The position numbers were made by a program, and so were the translations under genes. 49,685 nt of DNA from Marinifilum breve (lineage in GTDB: Bacteria; Bacteroidota; Bacteroidia; Bacteroidales; Marinifilaceae). The notes below the pieces were generated by a model. It was not told the DNA's origin and did not search any database. It was given only the letters and a program-made list of their open reading frames with translations. Of the stretch, positions 1-8,543 are shown piece by piece; the stretch's first letter is position 1, and each line of letters begins with the position of its first letter. The stretch is from NCBI RefSeq assembly GCF_003202155.1, contig NZ_QFLI01000016.1, positions 1 through 49,685 on the forward strand. The letters are read 5' to 3'.

Positions 1-44
1 AAACACCATGCAAAAATCGTGGCAAAACCACCCTCTTTCATCAT
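1..44 (-). CDS. Possible start of a gene running off the left edge
   Basis: Two consecutive ATG codons (42-44 and 39-41, read leftward) open a frame that stays open to the window edge and begins MMKEGGFATIFAWC. A good Bacteroidota-type promoter lies about 35 bp upstream (80-112), which is the main reason to call it. Only 14 codons are visible, so no family can be recognised. It could also be a short leader or chance. Confidence 0.35.
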   Translation of the reverse strand, partial: MMKEGGFATIFAWC

Positions 45-79
45 GTTTTCTCTATCGCCCTACCGTTGTAAAGCGGGTG

Positions 80-112
80 CAAAGATAACGCATACTTTCT
101 CAACTTTCCAAA
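80..112 (-). promoter_or_regulatory. Bacteroidota-type promoter (TTTG / TAnnTTTG)
   Basis: Read on the minus strand, TTTG (109-112) is followed after 21 bases by TATCTTTG (80-87). This matches the -33 TTTG and -7 TAnnTTTG elements known for Bacteroides, with the usual spacing. It points at the open frame starting at 44, leaving a leader of roughly 30 bases. Confidence 0.5.
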
Positions 113-318
113 TCAAAACTTTAAGTTTTTTAACCAATACAAGCTAACAAGTTGATAGTCCGACAGAAAGTTTTTTTGAGAAAAAATAAGGCTGAAACTT
201 TTGAGATGGTTCCAACCTTAGTTTTCGTTTCTAACCGAAATTTTAACTACTTAAATATGTCACTTCAAAAGTAGTATTCAAATTGGTTAAGCTCTTAAAA
301 CATTTGTTAAGGAATATT

Positions 319-346
319 AAAAAAGCCCTCTCTAACGAGAAGGCTT
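319..346 (-). terminator. Rho-independent terminator of the PNPOx-like gene
   Basis: On the minus strand a 10-bp stem (arms 337-346 and 323-332, one mismatch) with loop GTTA is followed by a run of six T. It begins just past the stop codon of the gene at 353-877. Confidence 0.7.
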
Positions 347-352
347 AAGGTA

Positions 353-877
353 TTATAAATCCTTCATTGATTTTTTTCTATCCCTTTCAACTTGCCATGG
401 AAAATTATTTCCATGAGGCGCACCAAATTCTTTCGCAGTTAGCTCTTCTGGTTTTAATCGGTAAACTTCAACGTTTTTTACTGCCGGAGAGTTATAAGTA
501 AACTTACGATCGGTATACTGAGCCATAAGGATATTTAGTGCATCAACTTTTTTATCGTAATCAGTAATGAACTCAATTTTACCTCGGGCAACAACACTTT
601 TTCCTTTCATTCTATAACTACATGCAACATGAGCATCCTGTGCTGCAAGTTCTACCGGTGTGCAAAAAGTAACACAAACTTCTGGGTTTGCTTTCATTGC
701 ATCTATTAACTTGCCAAAATCGGCACCATGCATATAAATGTAACCATCATGGTATCCAAAATTCATTGGTACAACATATGGTCTGTTTTCAGTATCAATA
801 ACTCCAAGATTACAGATTTCACATGAACGAATAATTCCATCAATCTGTGTTTTGTCTTCTATAAATATTGTTTTCAT
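353..877 (-). CDS. Pyridoxamine 5'-phosphate oxidase-like flavin-binding protein
   Basis: This 174-residue protein resembles the split-barrel flavin-binding family (Pyridox_ox_2 type, the group that includes NimA-like nitroimidazole resistance proteins). Features of that family are visible: an N-terminal helix followed by a strand with NLGVIDTENRPYVVPMNFGY, then GYIYMHGADFGKLIDAMKANPEVCVTFC, and a central S-Y-R-M-K-G-KSVVARGKIEF strand pair. Members usually bind FMN or F420/heme and reduce small molecules; the substrate cannot be read from sequence. The protein has no signal peptide, so it should be cytosolic. The gene stands alone, with its own terminator, 63 bp downstream of the primase stop. 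It is not PdxH itself, which is longer and has other conserved residues. Family assignment is fairly sure, function is not. Confidence 0.8.
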   Translation of the reverse strand: MKTIFIEDKTQIDGIIRSCEICNLGVIDTENRPYVVPMNFGYHDGYIYMHGADFGKLIDAMKANPEVCVTFCTPVELAAQDAHVACSYRMKGKSVVARGKIEFITDYDKKVDALNILMAQYTDRKFTYNSPAVKNVEVYRLKPEELTAKEFGAPHGNNFPWQVERDRKKSMKDL

Positions 878-940
878 CCTTTTATTATCAAGTATACTGT
901 AAGCAGCATGGAAACCAATTACAGTTTGGTTAGTATTAGT

Positions 941-2896
941 TTATAGTATTGTTCGATTTCCCAATTCTTTTGAAATTGCATTTTTTATCTGATCCAGTAC
1001 CATTTTTTGTTGCATCAGTTCCATCATTCGGTCAGCATTACCCGTTTGCTGGGCTTTTTGCATCTCATCCAGAACCTCCTTCATTAAGATTCTCACCTTT
1101 TTGCCCTTGTACTCATTCACCATTTTAGGAACCAAATCCTTTAATTTTTCAATTATAGACTCTACAAAACTCCCATTTTTGGTCCAGATTTTACTTTCCT
1201 CGTATGGTTCACTTAAAATATCAGCAGCCAGCTGACTTACCTTTTCATTGGTGTGATCGCGGAAAAAAGTTTTTGCATTAAAATCAGCATTATTCATATT
1301 CGAACCGTATTGATCAAACACCAATTGATATAATGGATTTATGGATTCCAATTCGTCCTTTTGTAATTCCGAAATAATAAATGTACCAACCAAAGTAATT
1401 ACCTCTTCACCATTTTCGTTCTTATCTCGGAACAATACCTCGGTGCCAAAGTTTAGCAGAAAACGAACCAATGCCCGTTCTTCCAGGTCACATTCGTTAC
1501 CCGATCTTAAAAATCCTGAATTTTCAGCCATTTTCTTAGCAGGTTCAGGTTCATTAAAATCTGGACGTTGATTTCTTTTCCAGGCTTCCTCCTTACGTTT
1601 GTGAATGATTTTATTAATCTCAGTATATAAAACTCGTTCATCCACATTCAAAATACCACTACATTCTCTCACATAAACCGAACGCACAATGGCATCAGGA
1701 ATTATTGCAATAGAGCGCACAATATCTATAATCAAATTTGCACGTTTTACCGGATCATCCTGTGCATCTTTTAAAAGAAGGTTCGTTTTAAAAACGATAA
1801 AGTCTGTCTCGTTTTGCTCTATATAGTTGGTAAGCTCAGTTGCTCCCATCGTTTTTGAGAAGGAATCCGGATCTTCTCCTTCCGGCAACAACAAAACTTT
1901 AGCATTTACCTCTTGTTCCAAAACCAAATCAATACCTCGTAAAGAAGCTTTTATACCAGCAGGGTCACCATCATATATAATAGTAACGTTATTGGTAAAT
2001 CTTTTTATCAAACGGATTTGATCTGGAGTAAGAGCAGTACCAGAAGATGCAACAACATTTTCGATTCCTGCCTGATGAAAAGAAATTACATCAGTATATC
2101 CTTCAACCAAAAAGCATTTATCATTCTGAACAATTGATTTTTTTGCCTGAAAAATACCATACAGTACTCTACTTTTGTGATATACTTCGGATTCAGGAGA
2201 ATTCAGGTACTTAGCAGTTTTCTTATCATTTCGAAGTGTACGTCCTCCAAAGGCCAATACTCTTCCTGCAATACCATGAATTGGAAAAATTACCCTTCCT
2301 TTAAACCTATCAATTAAGCGACTCTCCTTATCGATACTCAAACCAGTTTTTACAAGATATTCCTTCTTGTATCCACTATCTATAGCTTGTTTCGAAAATG
2401 CTTCCCACTCTTCAAGGCAAAATCCTATCTGAAATTTTTTAATGATATCGTCACGGAAACCACGCTCTCTTAAATAACTCATACCAACAGCCATTCCTTG
2501 CGGATGTTGATGTAAATTATGAGTAAAAGTTTTTTGGGCAAAAGAATTAACGATCATCATACTTTCCCTATCGTTCTTTTGCTTCTCTTGTTCTGGCGAT
2601 AATTCCTGTTCGATTACATCAATATTGTATTTTTTTGCCAGATATTTTAATGCACCTACATAATCGAGATGCTCGTGCTCCATGATGAAGTTTACCGAGT
2701 TTCCTCCTTTACCACATCCGAAACATTTATATATACCTTTTGCTGGAGATACTGTAAATGACGGAGTTTTCTCGTTATGAAATGGACATAAACCCAAATA
2801 GTTTACACCTCTTCTTTTAAGAGTAACAAAATCCGAAACCACTTCAGATATCTCTGCAGCATCAAAAATTCTTGATATCGTAGCCTGATCAATCAT
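941..2896 (-). CDS. dnaG: DNA primase
   Basis: DnaG makes RNA primers at the replication fork. I place the start at the internal ATG (2896, protein MIDQATISRIFDAA), because primases begin this way; an ATG 21 bp upstream would add seven non-conserved residues. Counting from that upstream ATG, the CHC2 zinc finger is C44-x2-H47 and C65-x2-C68, the RNA polymerase domain carries FGGR near residue 223, and the TOPRIM motifs are EGYTDV (E272) and DGDPAG (D316-D318). The C-terminal third (about 440-658) is the variable helicase-interacting part, rich in charged residues. Length is normal for the family. The gene is divergent from 3075 and followed by a short gap. A TATTTTTG box (2902-2909) abuts the chosen start, which favours it. 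Confidence 0.95.
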   Translation of the reverse strand: MIDQATISRIFDAAEISEVVSDFVTLKRRGVNYLGLCPFHNEKTPSFTVSPAKGIYKCFGCGKGGNSVNFIMEHEHLDYVGALKYLAKKYNIDVIEQELSPEQEKQKNDRESMMIVNSFAQKTFTHNLHQHPQGMAVGMSYLRERGFRDDIIKKFQIGFCLEEWEAFSKQAIDSGYKKEYLVKTGLSIDKESRLIDRFKGRVIFPIHGIAGRVLAFGGRTLRNDKKTAKYLNSPESEVYHKSRVLYGIFQAKKSIVQNDKCFLVEGYTDVISFHQAGIENVVASSGTALTPDQIRLIKRFTNNVTIIYDGDPAGIKASLRGIDLVLEQEVNAKVLLLPEGEDPDSFSKTMGATELTNYIEQNETDFIVFKTNLLLKDAQDDPVKRANLIIDIVRSIAIIPDAIVRSVYVRECSGILNVDERVLYTEINKIIHKRKEEAWKRNQRPDFNEPEPAKKMAENSGFLRSGNECDLEERALVRFLLNFGTEVLFRDKNENGEEVITLVGTFIISELQKDELESINPLYQLVFDQYGSNMNNADFNAKTFFRDHTNEKVSQLAADILSEPYEESKIWTKNGSFVESIIEKLKDLVPKMVNEYKGKKVRILMKEVLDEMQKAQQTGNADRMMELMQQKMVLDQIKNAISKELGNRTIL

Positions 2897-2901
2897 ACGA
2901 A

Positions 2902-2909
2902 CAAAAATA
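2902..2909 (-). promoter_or_regulatory. Possible -7 element of dnaG
   Basis: Minus-strand TATTTTTG matches TAnnTTTG and lies five bases before the preferred ATG (2896), implying a nearly leaderless transcript. No TTTG is found at the right distance upstream, so this is tentative. Confidence 0.3.
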
Positions 2910-2980
2910 GAAAACAAGATTGATATTCGCTCACCGAATGAAAACTTTTAAAATTTGAAGAAATAAACATACTATAATAA

Positions 2981-3019
2981 AGGATGCTAAGTTTTATAAT
3001 CATATACTTTAGCATTCCT
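2981..3019. repeat. Imperfect inverted repeat between dnaG and a divergent gene
   Basis: AGGATGCTAAG (2981-2991) pairs with CTTTAGCATTCCT (3007-3019) with two bulged bases, followed on the plus strand by nine T. It looks like a terminator, but no plus-strand gene ends here. It may be an operator or the end of an unseen small transcript. Confidence 0.35.
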
Positions 3020-3074
3020 ATTTTTTTTTAGATCATACATTATAATACGTAACTTGAATTTTTAACAAATCGAA

Positions 3075-3926
3075 ATGATGAAACAACTATTACTTACAGC
3101 AATTTTTATTTGCCTTTTAAGCTTTACAGGTAAAACTCAAGAACATTTGCCTACAGCAAATGATTATTCTGCTTTTGCAAAAACAAAAACCCTAATTGTT
3201 TTAGATGATAATCCTATGAGCGAATACAACTTTAGGATAAAAGACGTAATTAAAAACAATTGGACAATTACTGAATATGGTTTCATTTCGAATAAAGAGT
3301 TCGAGAAAAAACGTTTTGACTCTAAGTATTCCTTTATTATTAATAGCATAGTTACTTTTAATAAAGATAAAACAAAAGCCAGATATAACTTTCTTAGCCT
3401 GGTAATGGGTAGTAAGCAACAAAGAATTGCCAACATGCCCGATTTATGCTCGGTACCTTTATCCTACAAACATGTACATGAAGATGTTTATTCGTATAAA
3501 CTGCCTTGCTTTATCAGATTCATGCAAAATCATGTGAAATTGGTCAGTAAAAATCCTGAAATTATTTCTGCCAACGTATTAAAATACTACAATAAAAATG
3601 CATCCTTGCTTCAAGGCAAAACACTTTACCTTGTTAAAGAGGAGTTGCATAAAGAAGTAAATAGTTTGGCAAAAATCCATAAAGTTTACTCTGGTAAGGT
3701 GAAAATTGTAAGCAAAGAAGATGTTGAAGAAGCCATTGATAGTAAAAAAGAGAATGTAGTGTTCCTTCATAAAGTGGGACCAGAAAGTTCAAAAACAAAG
3801 GCGAGATGTTTCAAGATATTGGTTGGTGCCAGTGATTCAGATTTTTATTATTTTGACTATCACATGATTAAAAAGAAACAAAGCGATTCATTTTTAGAAA
3901 AAGATTTTAAACGAATAGCCCGATAA
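3075..3926 (+). CDS. Secreted protein of unknown function
   Basis: I do not recognise this 283-residue protein. It begins with a clear signal peptide (MMKQLLLTAIFICLLSFTGKTQ, cleavage likely around residues 20-22), so it should be exported to the periplasm. The mature part is basic and lysine-rich, with mixed alpha/beta character and no obvious repeats or membrane segments. Cysteines occur near LCSVPLSY, LPCFIRF and ARCFKIL. Start could be either of the two adjacent ATG codons. It lies 10 bp before the sirtuin gene on the same strand, so the two are probably co-transcribed, but this says little about its role. Confidence 0.75.
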   Translation: MMKQLLLTAIFICLLSFTGKTQEHLPTANDYSAFAKTKTLIVLDDNPMSEYNFRIKDVIKNNWTITEYGFISNKEFEKKRFDSKYSFIINSIVTFNKDKTKARYNFLSLVMGSKQQRIANMPDLCSVPLSYKHVHEDVYSYKLPCFIRFMQNHVKLVSKNPEIISANVLKYYNKNASLLQGKTLYLVKEELHKEVNSLAKIHKVYSGKVKIVSKEDVEEAIDSKKENVVFLHKVGPESSKTKARCFKILVGASDSDFYYFDYHMIKKKQSDSFLEKDFKRIAR

Positions 3927-3936
3927 ATCTAAACTC

Positions 3937-4623
3937 ATGAAAAAACTAGTTGTATTAAGCGGTGCAGGAATGAGTGCCGAAAGTGGTATCAGGACTTTTC
4001 GCGATATGGGAGGATTGTGGAAAGAATACGATGTTATGGAAGTGGCCAGCCCTACTGCCTGGAATAACAATCCAAACCTGGTTCATCAGTTTTACAATGA
4101 AAGAAGAAAGCAATTGTTTAAATGTGAACCCAACGAAGGTCATCACCTTATTAAAAAGCTGGAAGAACATTTCGATGTTCATATTGTAACTCAAAATGTT
4201 GATGATTTGCATGAAAGAGCTGGCAGTTCAAAAATCTTGCATCTGCATGGCGAATTGAAAAAAGCACGTAGCACAGTAGATTCAAGTTTAGTTTATGAAC
4301 TTGACAAATGCGAGCTTGGACTAGAGGATAAATGTGAGAAAGGATCTCCTCTTCGTCCGCACATTGTATGGTTTGGTGAAAGTGTTCCTGCTATATCTGA
4401 AGCTGCTGAAATAGTAGCCCAAGCTGATATCTTATTAATAATAGGTACTTCATTAAATGTTTATCCTGCGGCTGGCTTAATTGATTATGCACCGAACAAT
4501 ACTCCTATTTATATTATCGATCCTAATCAACCTGCTATTCATTCCAATCACAACATTACATTTATAACAGAAGTTGCGAGTGTAGGAATGGAAAAACTTT
4601 TCGAGATTCTTAAACTCAAATAA
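3937..4623 (+). CDS. cobB: Sir2-family NAD-dependent protein deacylase
   Basis: A sirtuin that removes acyl groups from lysines using NAD. The NAD-binding motif GAGMSAESGIRTFRD is at residues 9-23, TQNVDDLHERAG at 85-96, and the catalytic histidine is H104 in HLHGEL. Y53 and R56 form the Y-x-x-R pair that in SIRT5 and E. coli CobB recognises succinyl- or malonyl-lysine, so desuccinylase activity is plausible. The zinc module is reduced: only two cysteines (KCELGLEDKC) are seen in the region that normally holds two CxxC pairs, as in other short bacterial class III members. Length (228) is usual. It follows the secreted protein by 10 bp and ends at a shared bidirectional terminator. Confidence 0.93.
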   Translation: MKKLVVLSGAGMSAESGIRTFRDMGGLWKEYDVMEVASPTAWNNNPNLVHQFYNERRKQLFKCEPNEGHHLIKKLEEHFDVHIVTQNVDDLHERAGSSKILHLHGELKKARSTVDSSLVYELDKCELGLEDKCEKGSPLRPHIVWFGESVPAISEAAEIVAQADILLIIGTSLNVYPAAGLIDYAPNNTPIYIIDPNQPAIHSNHNITFITEVASVGMEKLFEILKLK

Positions 4624-4646
4624 GGTGAATTCCTCTTAAAAAAACA

Positions 4647-4680
4647 AAAGCCGGAATTCAATATTCCGGCTTTCTTATAT
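4647..4680. terminator. Bidirectional terminator between cobB and pit
   Basis: Perfect 11-bp stem AAAGCCGGAAT (4647-4657) / ATTCCGGCTTT (4663-4673), loop TCAAT, A-rich on the left and T-rich on the right. It can end transcription from both convergent genes. Confidence 0.85.
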
Positions 4681-4695
4681 AATTAATGATTTAGA

Positions 4696-6999
4696 TTAAT
4701 CATCCATAGATTCTTCTTCAATCATAGAATCAACTTCTTCTCCATTAAAACCTGAGAAGTCTCTTGAAGCTTTCAATAGATTTCCAGCATGTAAAGTAAG
4801 GTTCTTAGTTTCGTTCAAGATACCTAGGTATAGAACTGAATTTCTAGTACCAACTTTTTCAGCTTTAATTCTCTTGATTTGCTCTTTTCTAAATTTGCGA
4901 ATTGACTTCAACAAATCTTTTTGCTTTCCAAGAGCTTTTTCAATTTCAGCAGTTTCATAATTGCTGTCTTTCAACAAGCGATTAATTGTTCTGAAGAAAT
5001 CATCAAGTTTGGTTTGAATGATATTTAGTTCATTCACCTGCTCCTTAATCAAAGTTTTGTGATTATTATCAACGTAATCGAAAGCAGGACCAGCAATAAA
5101 GCTCATCGAGTGTGCAATTTCACGCAAGTAATCAATCAACTGAACGTAGAAAGGTCCTGTTGCAATACTATCTTCACTCAACTTCTTCATCATAGCAGGA
5201 ACCTGATCTTTCATCTGTTTCGCTTCCTTATCTAACTTACCAGCTTTTTTGTTGCATTCCTTCAATTTAGAACGCTCTTCGAAAGCCAGTCCGTTAATGA
5301 TTTTGCCATATAGGTTTGGAATCTTAACTGTGATACCAGAAACTGCGAAAGTTAATTGTTCAAAAATTCCACCTTTGATGATAATCGAATCTTCATCCTC
5401 TGCAACCTCTTGCTCTTTAGCCTTTGATTTTTTCTTGTGGAAAACGTGAGAACGAACCACAAAAGTTACAGCAAGAATTAACAATCCAAGAATTGCAATT
5501 CCACCTAACCAATTAATCAAGTTAGCGAAAATAAATGCAGCTGTAAAGGCACTGAATGCAGTAAAGAACCATCCTCCAATAACGGTTAGCACACCAGTAA
5601 TACGGTATACAGCAGAATCTCTACCCCAAGCTCTATCAGATAATGAAGTACCCATAGCCACCATAAATGTCACATAAGTTGTAGACAATGGCAATTTCAA
5701 TGAAGTACCAATCGAAATCAAAATACTAGCAACTGTAAGGTTAACCGATGCACGAATCATATCGAAAGCAGGCTTATCCTTAGGATCAATTCCTGGGATA
5801 GCTACTTCTTCCGGTTTGCTAAATCTGTTTGCAATACCTTGCTGAACCGTTGCCGGCATCATGCGCTTGAAGTTGCTGTTCGCTGATAATGAACGACGAA
5901 CTAATAAACGTGCAAAGAACGATGATCCAAATTTTTCGTCTCCCTCATTTTGGCTACTCAAGCCAATCTCCGTCTCAGTAACTGTTCTTGCTTTTTTAGA
6001 AAACCATAAAGTTACGGTCATTACAATACCAGCAATTATCAATAGGTAAGTTTCAGTCTGTACTTTTTGACTCAAAATACCCATTGTCATTCCATAAGGA
6101 TCTGTACCCGGATTAGCAGCAAATGCCTGGAACGATTTGAAACCAGCCAATGGCACACCAATAAAGTTTACAAGGTCGTTACCTGCAAAAGCCATTGCCA
6201 GTGCGAATGTACCAACCAATACAATCACCTTAAGAATGTTTAAACGAACAAACCAAACTAAAGCTTGTAACAATATTGTCCATCCAACAAATGAAACCGC
6301 AATAATGGTTAAAGTGTTAGATTTAATCCAAGCCAAAGTATCTTTGGTAATGAAAGAGGATCCTTTTGCACCTTTAATCAGGATAAAATAAGTAATTGCA
6401 GTAATAGCAATACCTCCGAAAATGGCACCAAAGTACTTGAATGTTTTCTCGTACCTGTACGTGAAAACCAATCGTGTTACCCACTGCACCAATGCACCGG
6501 ATAAAAAGGCAATAACAACACTCAACAGAATACCGGTTATAATTGCCAGTGCTTTAGCTGAGTTAATGTAATTTCCTAAATCAAGCAAAGATTGGTCGGC
6601 AGAGTTCATAATTTTAACTACGGCAACAGCAACAGCAGCTCCAAGCAACTCAAATACAATCGAAACTGTAGTTGAAGTTGGCAGACCTACGGTATTGTAA
6701 AAATCCAACAGAATAATATCTGTTAGCATTACCGCAATAAAAATGATCATGATTTCTGCAAAGTAGAATTGGTCTGGGTGGAAAATCCCTTTACGAGCTA
6801 CTTCCATCATACCACTCGAAAAAGTTGCTCCTACCAAAATCCCAAGGCTGGCAATAATCATGATTGCCCAACGTGGGGCCGCCTTAGAACCGAATGCAGA
6901 GTTTAGGAAATTAACGGCGTCATTACTCACGCCCACGATAAGATCGCTAATGGCCAGTGCAAATAGCACTACCACAATTAACAAATAAAAGTTCTCCAT
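4696..6999 (-). CDS. pit: PiT-family inorganic phosphate transporter with PhoU-like C-terminal domain
   Basis: An inner-membrane symporter of phosphate. The two halves of the PHO4/PiT family are visible, with the signature asparagine-aspartate motifs GVSNDAVNFLNSAFGSKAA near residue 23 and FAGNDLVNFIGVPLAG near 270, and about ten hydrophobic helices. Residues from about 560 to 750 are a soluble, highly charged helical region resembling PhoU/DUF47 proteins (for example GPFYVQLIDYLREIAHSMSFI), so transporter and regulator are fused; this explains the length of 767 against roughly 500 for the plain transporter. Upstream lie a TATGTTTG box (7024-7031) and a direct repeat like a Pho box (7072-7091), suggesting phosphate control. 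mgsA lies immediately upstream on the same strand. Confidence 0.92.
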   Translation of the reverse strand: MENFYLLIVVVLFALAISDLIVGVSNDAVNFLNSAFGSKAAPRWAIMIIASLGILVGATFSSGMMEVARKGIFHPDQFYFAEIMIIFIAVMLTDIILLDFYNTVGLPTSTTVSIVFELLGAAVAVAVVKIMNSADQSLLDLGNYINSAKALAIITGILLSVVIAFLSGALVQWVTRLVFTYRYEKTFKYFGAIFGGIAITAITYFILIKGAKGSSFITKDTLAWIKSNTLTIIAVSFVGWTILLQALVWFVRLNILKVIVLVGTFALAMAFAGNDLVNFIGVPLAGFKSFQAFAANPGTDPYGMTMGILSQKVQTETYLLIIAGIVMTVTLWFSKKARTVTETEIGLSSQNEGDEKFGSSFFARLLVRRSLSANSNFKRMMPATVQQGIANRFSKPEEVAIPGIDPKDKPAFDMIRASVNLTVASILISIGTSLKLPLSTTYVTFMVAMGTSLSDRAWGRDSAVYRITGVLTVIGGWFFTAFSAFTAAFIFANLINWLGGIAILGLLILAVTFVVRSHVFHKKKSKAKEQEVAEDEDSIIIKGGIFEQLTFAVSGITVKIPNLYGKIINGLAFEERSKLKECNKKAGKLDKEAKQMKDQVPAMMKKLSEDSIATGPFYVQLIDYLREIAHSMSFIAGPAFDYVDNNHKTLIKEQVNELNIIQTKLDDFFRTINRLLKDSNYETAEIEKALGKQKDLLKSIRKFRKEQIKRIKAEKVGTRNSVLYLGILNETKNLTLHAGNLLKASRDFSGFNGEEVDSMIEEESMDD

Positions 7000-7023
7000 G
7001 TTATTAAGTTCGTAAATTCATCG

Positions 7024-7031
7024 CAAACATA
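7024..7031 (-). promoter_or_regulatory. Likely -7 element of pit
   Basis: Minus-strand TATGTTTG matches TAnnTTTG. It would start a transcript about 20 bases upstream of the pit ATG. No clear TTTG is found at -33, as expected for a promoter that depends on an activator bound upstream. Confidence 0.45.
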
Positions 7032-7071
7032 CTAACACATGGAGACTAAAATGTTTCGTTTTTATTACGTT

Positions 7072-7091
7072 TGTGTTAACTCTGTGTTAAC
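7072..7091 (-). promoter_or_regulatory. Candidate Pho box upstream of pit
   Basis: On the minus strand GTTAACACA occurs twice (7083-7091 and 7072-7080) with an 11-bp period, giving TTAACA-N5-TTAACA. This is the form of PhoP boxes known from Bacillus subtilis (TTHAYA repeats, one helical turn apart). Two weaker in-phase units seem to follow toward the -7 element. The repeat overlaps the mgsA stop codon. Confidence 0.5.
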
Positions 7092-7479
7092 TTTTGACTT
7101 CTTCACCCTTATTAAGCTTAACTAAAAAGTCAGCGGTGGCAACATTCAAAGCCATTGGTACATTGTTAATTACACAAGTTCTAATTAACGTTTGTATGTC
7201 ATGTTCATGACCATGAGGTGTTTCAGCATCTATTAAAAATATTACTTCATCAACCTTTCCTTCAAGAATTTGAGCGGCCAATAAAATGTCTCCTCCATTT
7301 GGTCCATGTCCAAAAGCTTCGACCTCAAGATCCAACACTGAGTTTAATATTTCAGAAGTATTTGTCGTCCCTATTAGCTTGTGCTTCTTCAATTCATCAA
7401 GATGTCTTTTTACCCACGCAAGCATTACGCTCTTCTTCTCATTATGCGCTACTAAGGCAATTGTTTTTTTACTTTCCAT
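7087..7479 (-). CDS. mgsA: Methylglyoxal synthase
   Basis: Converts dihydroxyacetone phosphate into methylglyoxal and free phosphate, a bypass of lower glycolysis used when phosphate is short. Starting at MESKKTIALVAHNEKK (ATG 7479) the protein is 130 residues; a longer frame from 7533 would add 18 non-conserved residues. Visible family motifs are H12 in ALVAHN, the phosphate-binding GTTNTSE (37-43), the catalytic aspartate D64 in GPNGGD, and H91 in the PHGHEHDIQTL segment. It is shorter than the E. coli enzyme (152) but fits the short form. It lies just upstream of the phosphate transporter on the same strand, and a candidate Pho box overlaps its stop codon. Confidence 0.93.
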   Translation of the reverse strand: MESKKTIALVAHNEKKSVMLAWVKRHLDELKKHKLIGTTNTSEILNSVLDLEVEAFGHGPNGGDILLAAQILEGKVDEVIFLIDAETPHGHEHDIQTLIRTCVINNVPMALNVATADFLVKLNKGEEVKS

Positions 7480-7690
7480 ATCTAATCTCTTATTAATTTT
7501 GATCTTATATTTTAAATCTTTGATGTAATACAAGTGTATATAATCAAAAAAAAAACGTAATTGTTAAAAGAACTCTATCTATTCCATTAAGTTTTTTGTA
7601 TTTTTCTGATTAGTACAACAAATAAACAAAGTATTCTTCAAATCAGTAATAAAATTGTAAATTTGTTAATATTATATTAATGCTAGCAAT

Positions 7691-8113
7691 ATGAACTACC
7701 TATCTAAAATACTGTTATTGTCCGTTCTAATATGTGGAATTGGATTAAGTTCTTGTAAGGAAGAGGCGAAAGAACCAGTAAAAAAAGAAACAACTAAAAA
7801 AGTTGCCAAAAAGAAAGAGGTTAAAAAACCTACACCAAAGCCTGTTGAAAAGAAAAAATTAGAACCTGTTGTGGAAAAAGTTCCGAACAAATACTTTTTA
7901 ATTGTTGCAAGTTTTGAAAACAAAACAAATGCCGAGAAACTTCAATCTAAATTAAAGGAAGAAGGTTATGTTTCTGACATTCACAATTCAAAAAATGGAT
8001 TCTTCAGAGTATCATACAAAGCTTTTTCGGATAGAAAACTAGCATTTCAGGAGTTGGCATCGGTTCGAGCAACAGAAGAACACAAAGACACCTGGCTATA
8101 TATCAAACGATAA
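7691..8113 (+). CDS. SPOR-domain lipoprotein (first of a tandem pair)
   Basis: A 140-residue lipoprotein. The signal peptide ends in the lipobox LSSC with the lipidated cysteine at residue 22. A linker rich in lysine, proline and glutamate (about 23-65) leads to a C-terminal SPOR domain (about 68-138; YFLIVASFENKTNAEKLQ and GFFRVSYKAF). SPOR domains bind glycan strands stripped of peptide stems, typically at division septa, so it is probably held between a membrane and the peptidoglycan. The next gene, 10 bp downstream, has the same design, so the pair arose by duplication and is likely one operon. The exact role in division is not shown. Confidence 0.85.
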   Translation: MNYLSKILLLSVLICGIGLSSCKEEAKEPVKKETTKKVAKKKEVKKPTPKPVEKKKLEPVVEKVPNKYFLIVASFENKTNAEKLQSKLKEEGYVSDIHNSKNGFFRVSYKAFSDRKLAFQELASVRATEEHKDTWLYIKR

Positions 8114-8123
8114 TTTTTAGGAC

Positions 8124-8543
8124 ATGGCAAAACTAAGCTATCTATTCATTCTCCTTTTTCTTTTACTAGTATCCTGTAAAGATGAGAAAAAGGTTACTAC
8201 TGTTAGTAAGGACAATGTTGTTGAGCAAACAGCAAAAAGACAGGTTCCAGAGTTAACTCCACCACCTGAAAAGCCAGAACCTAAATTAAGTAGTGCTGAA
8301 ATTGCTAAAAACCGAGAAATTTTCGACTATCATATTGTTGCAGCCAGCTACAATTATCAGAAGCAAGCCGATGCTTTTAAAGAAAGATTGTATCAAAAAG
8401 GCTATCCTTCCATTGTGTTAGAGAATAATGGAAAATTCAGGGTAGTGCTTCAATCATTTAATAACAAAGAATCGGCAATAAAAGAATTGAAACGCTTAAG
8501 AAAGCTGAATAAAAAACCTGATTTATGGTTGCTTCGTCAATAA
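8124..8543 (+). CDS. SPOR-domain lipoprotein (second of a tandem pair)
   Basis: The 139-residue paralogue of the preceding gene. It has a short hydrophobic signal with lipobox LVSC (cysteine 18), a proline-rich linker (PELTPPPEKPEPK), and a SPOR domain (about 68-138; YHIVAASYNYQKQADAFKERL, FRVVLQSFNNKESAIKELKRL). The two copies are clearly diverged outside the fold, so the duplication is old. The stop codon overlaps the end of the opposite-strand gene at 8537 by seven bases. Confidence 0.85.
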   Translation: MAKLSYLFILLFLLLVSCKDEKKVTTVSKDNVVEQTAKRQVPELTPPPEKPEPKLSSAEIAKNREIFDYHIVAASYNYQKQADAFKERLYQKGYPSIVLENNGKFRVVLQSFNNKESAIKELKRLRKLNKKPDLWLLRQ

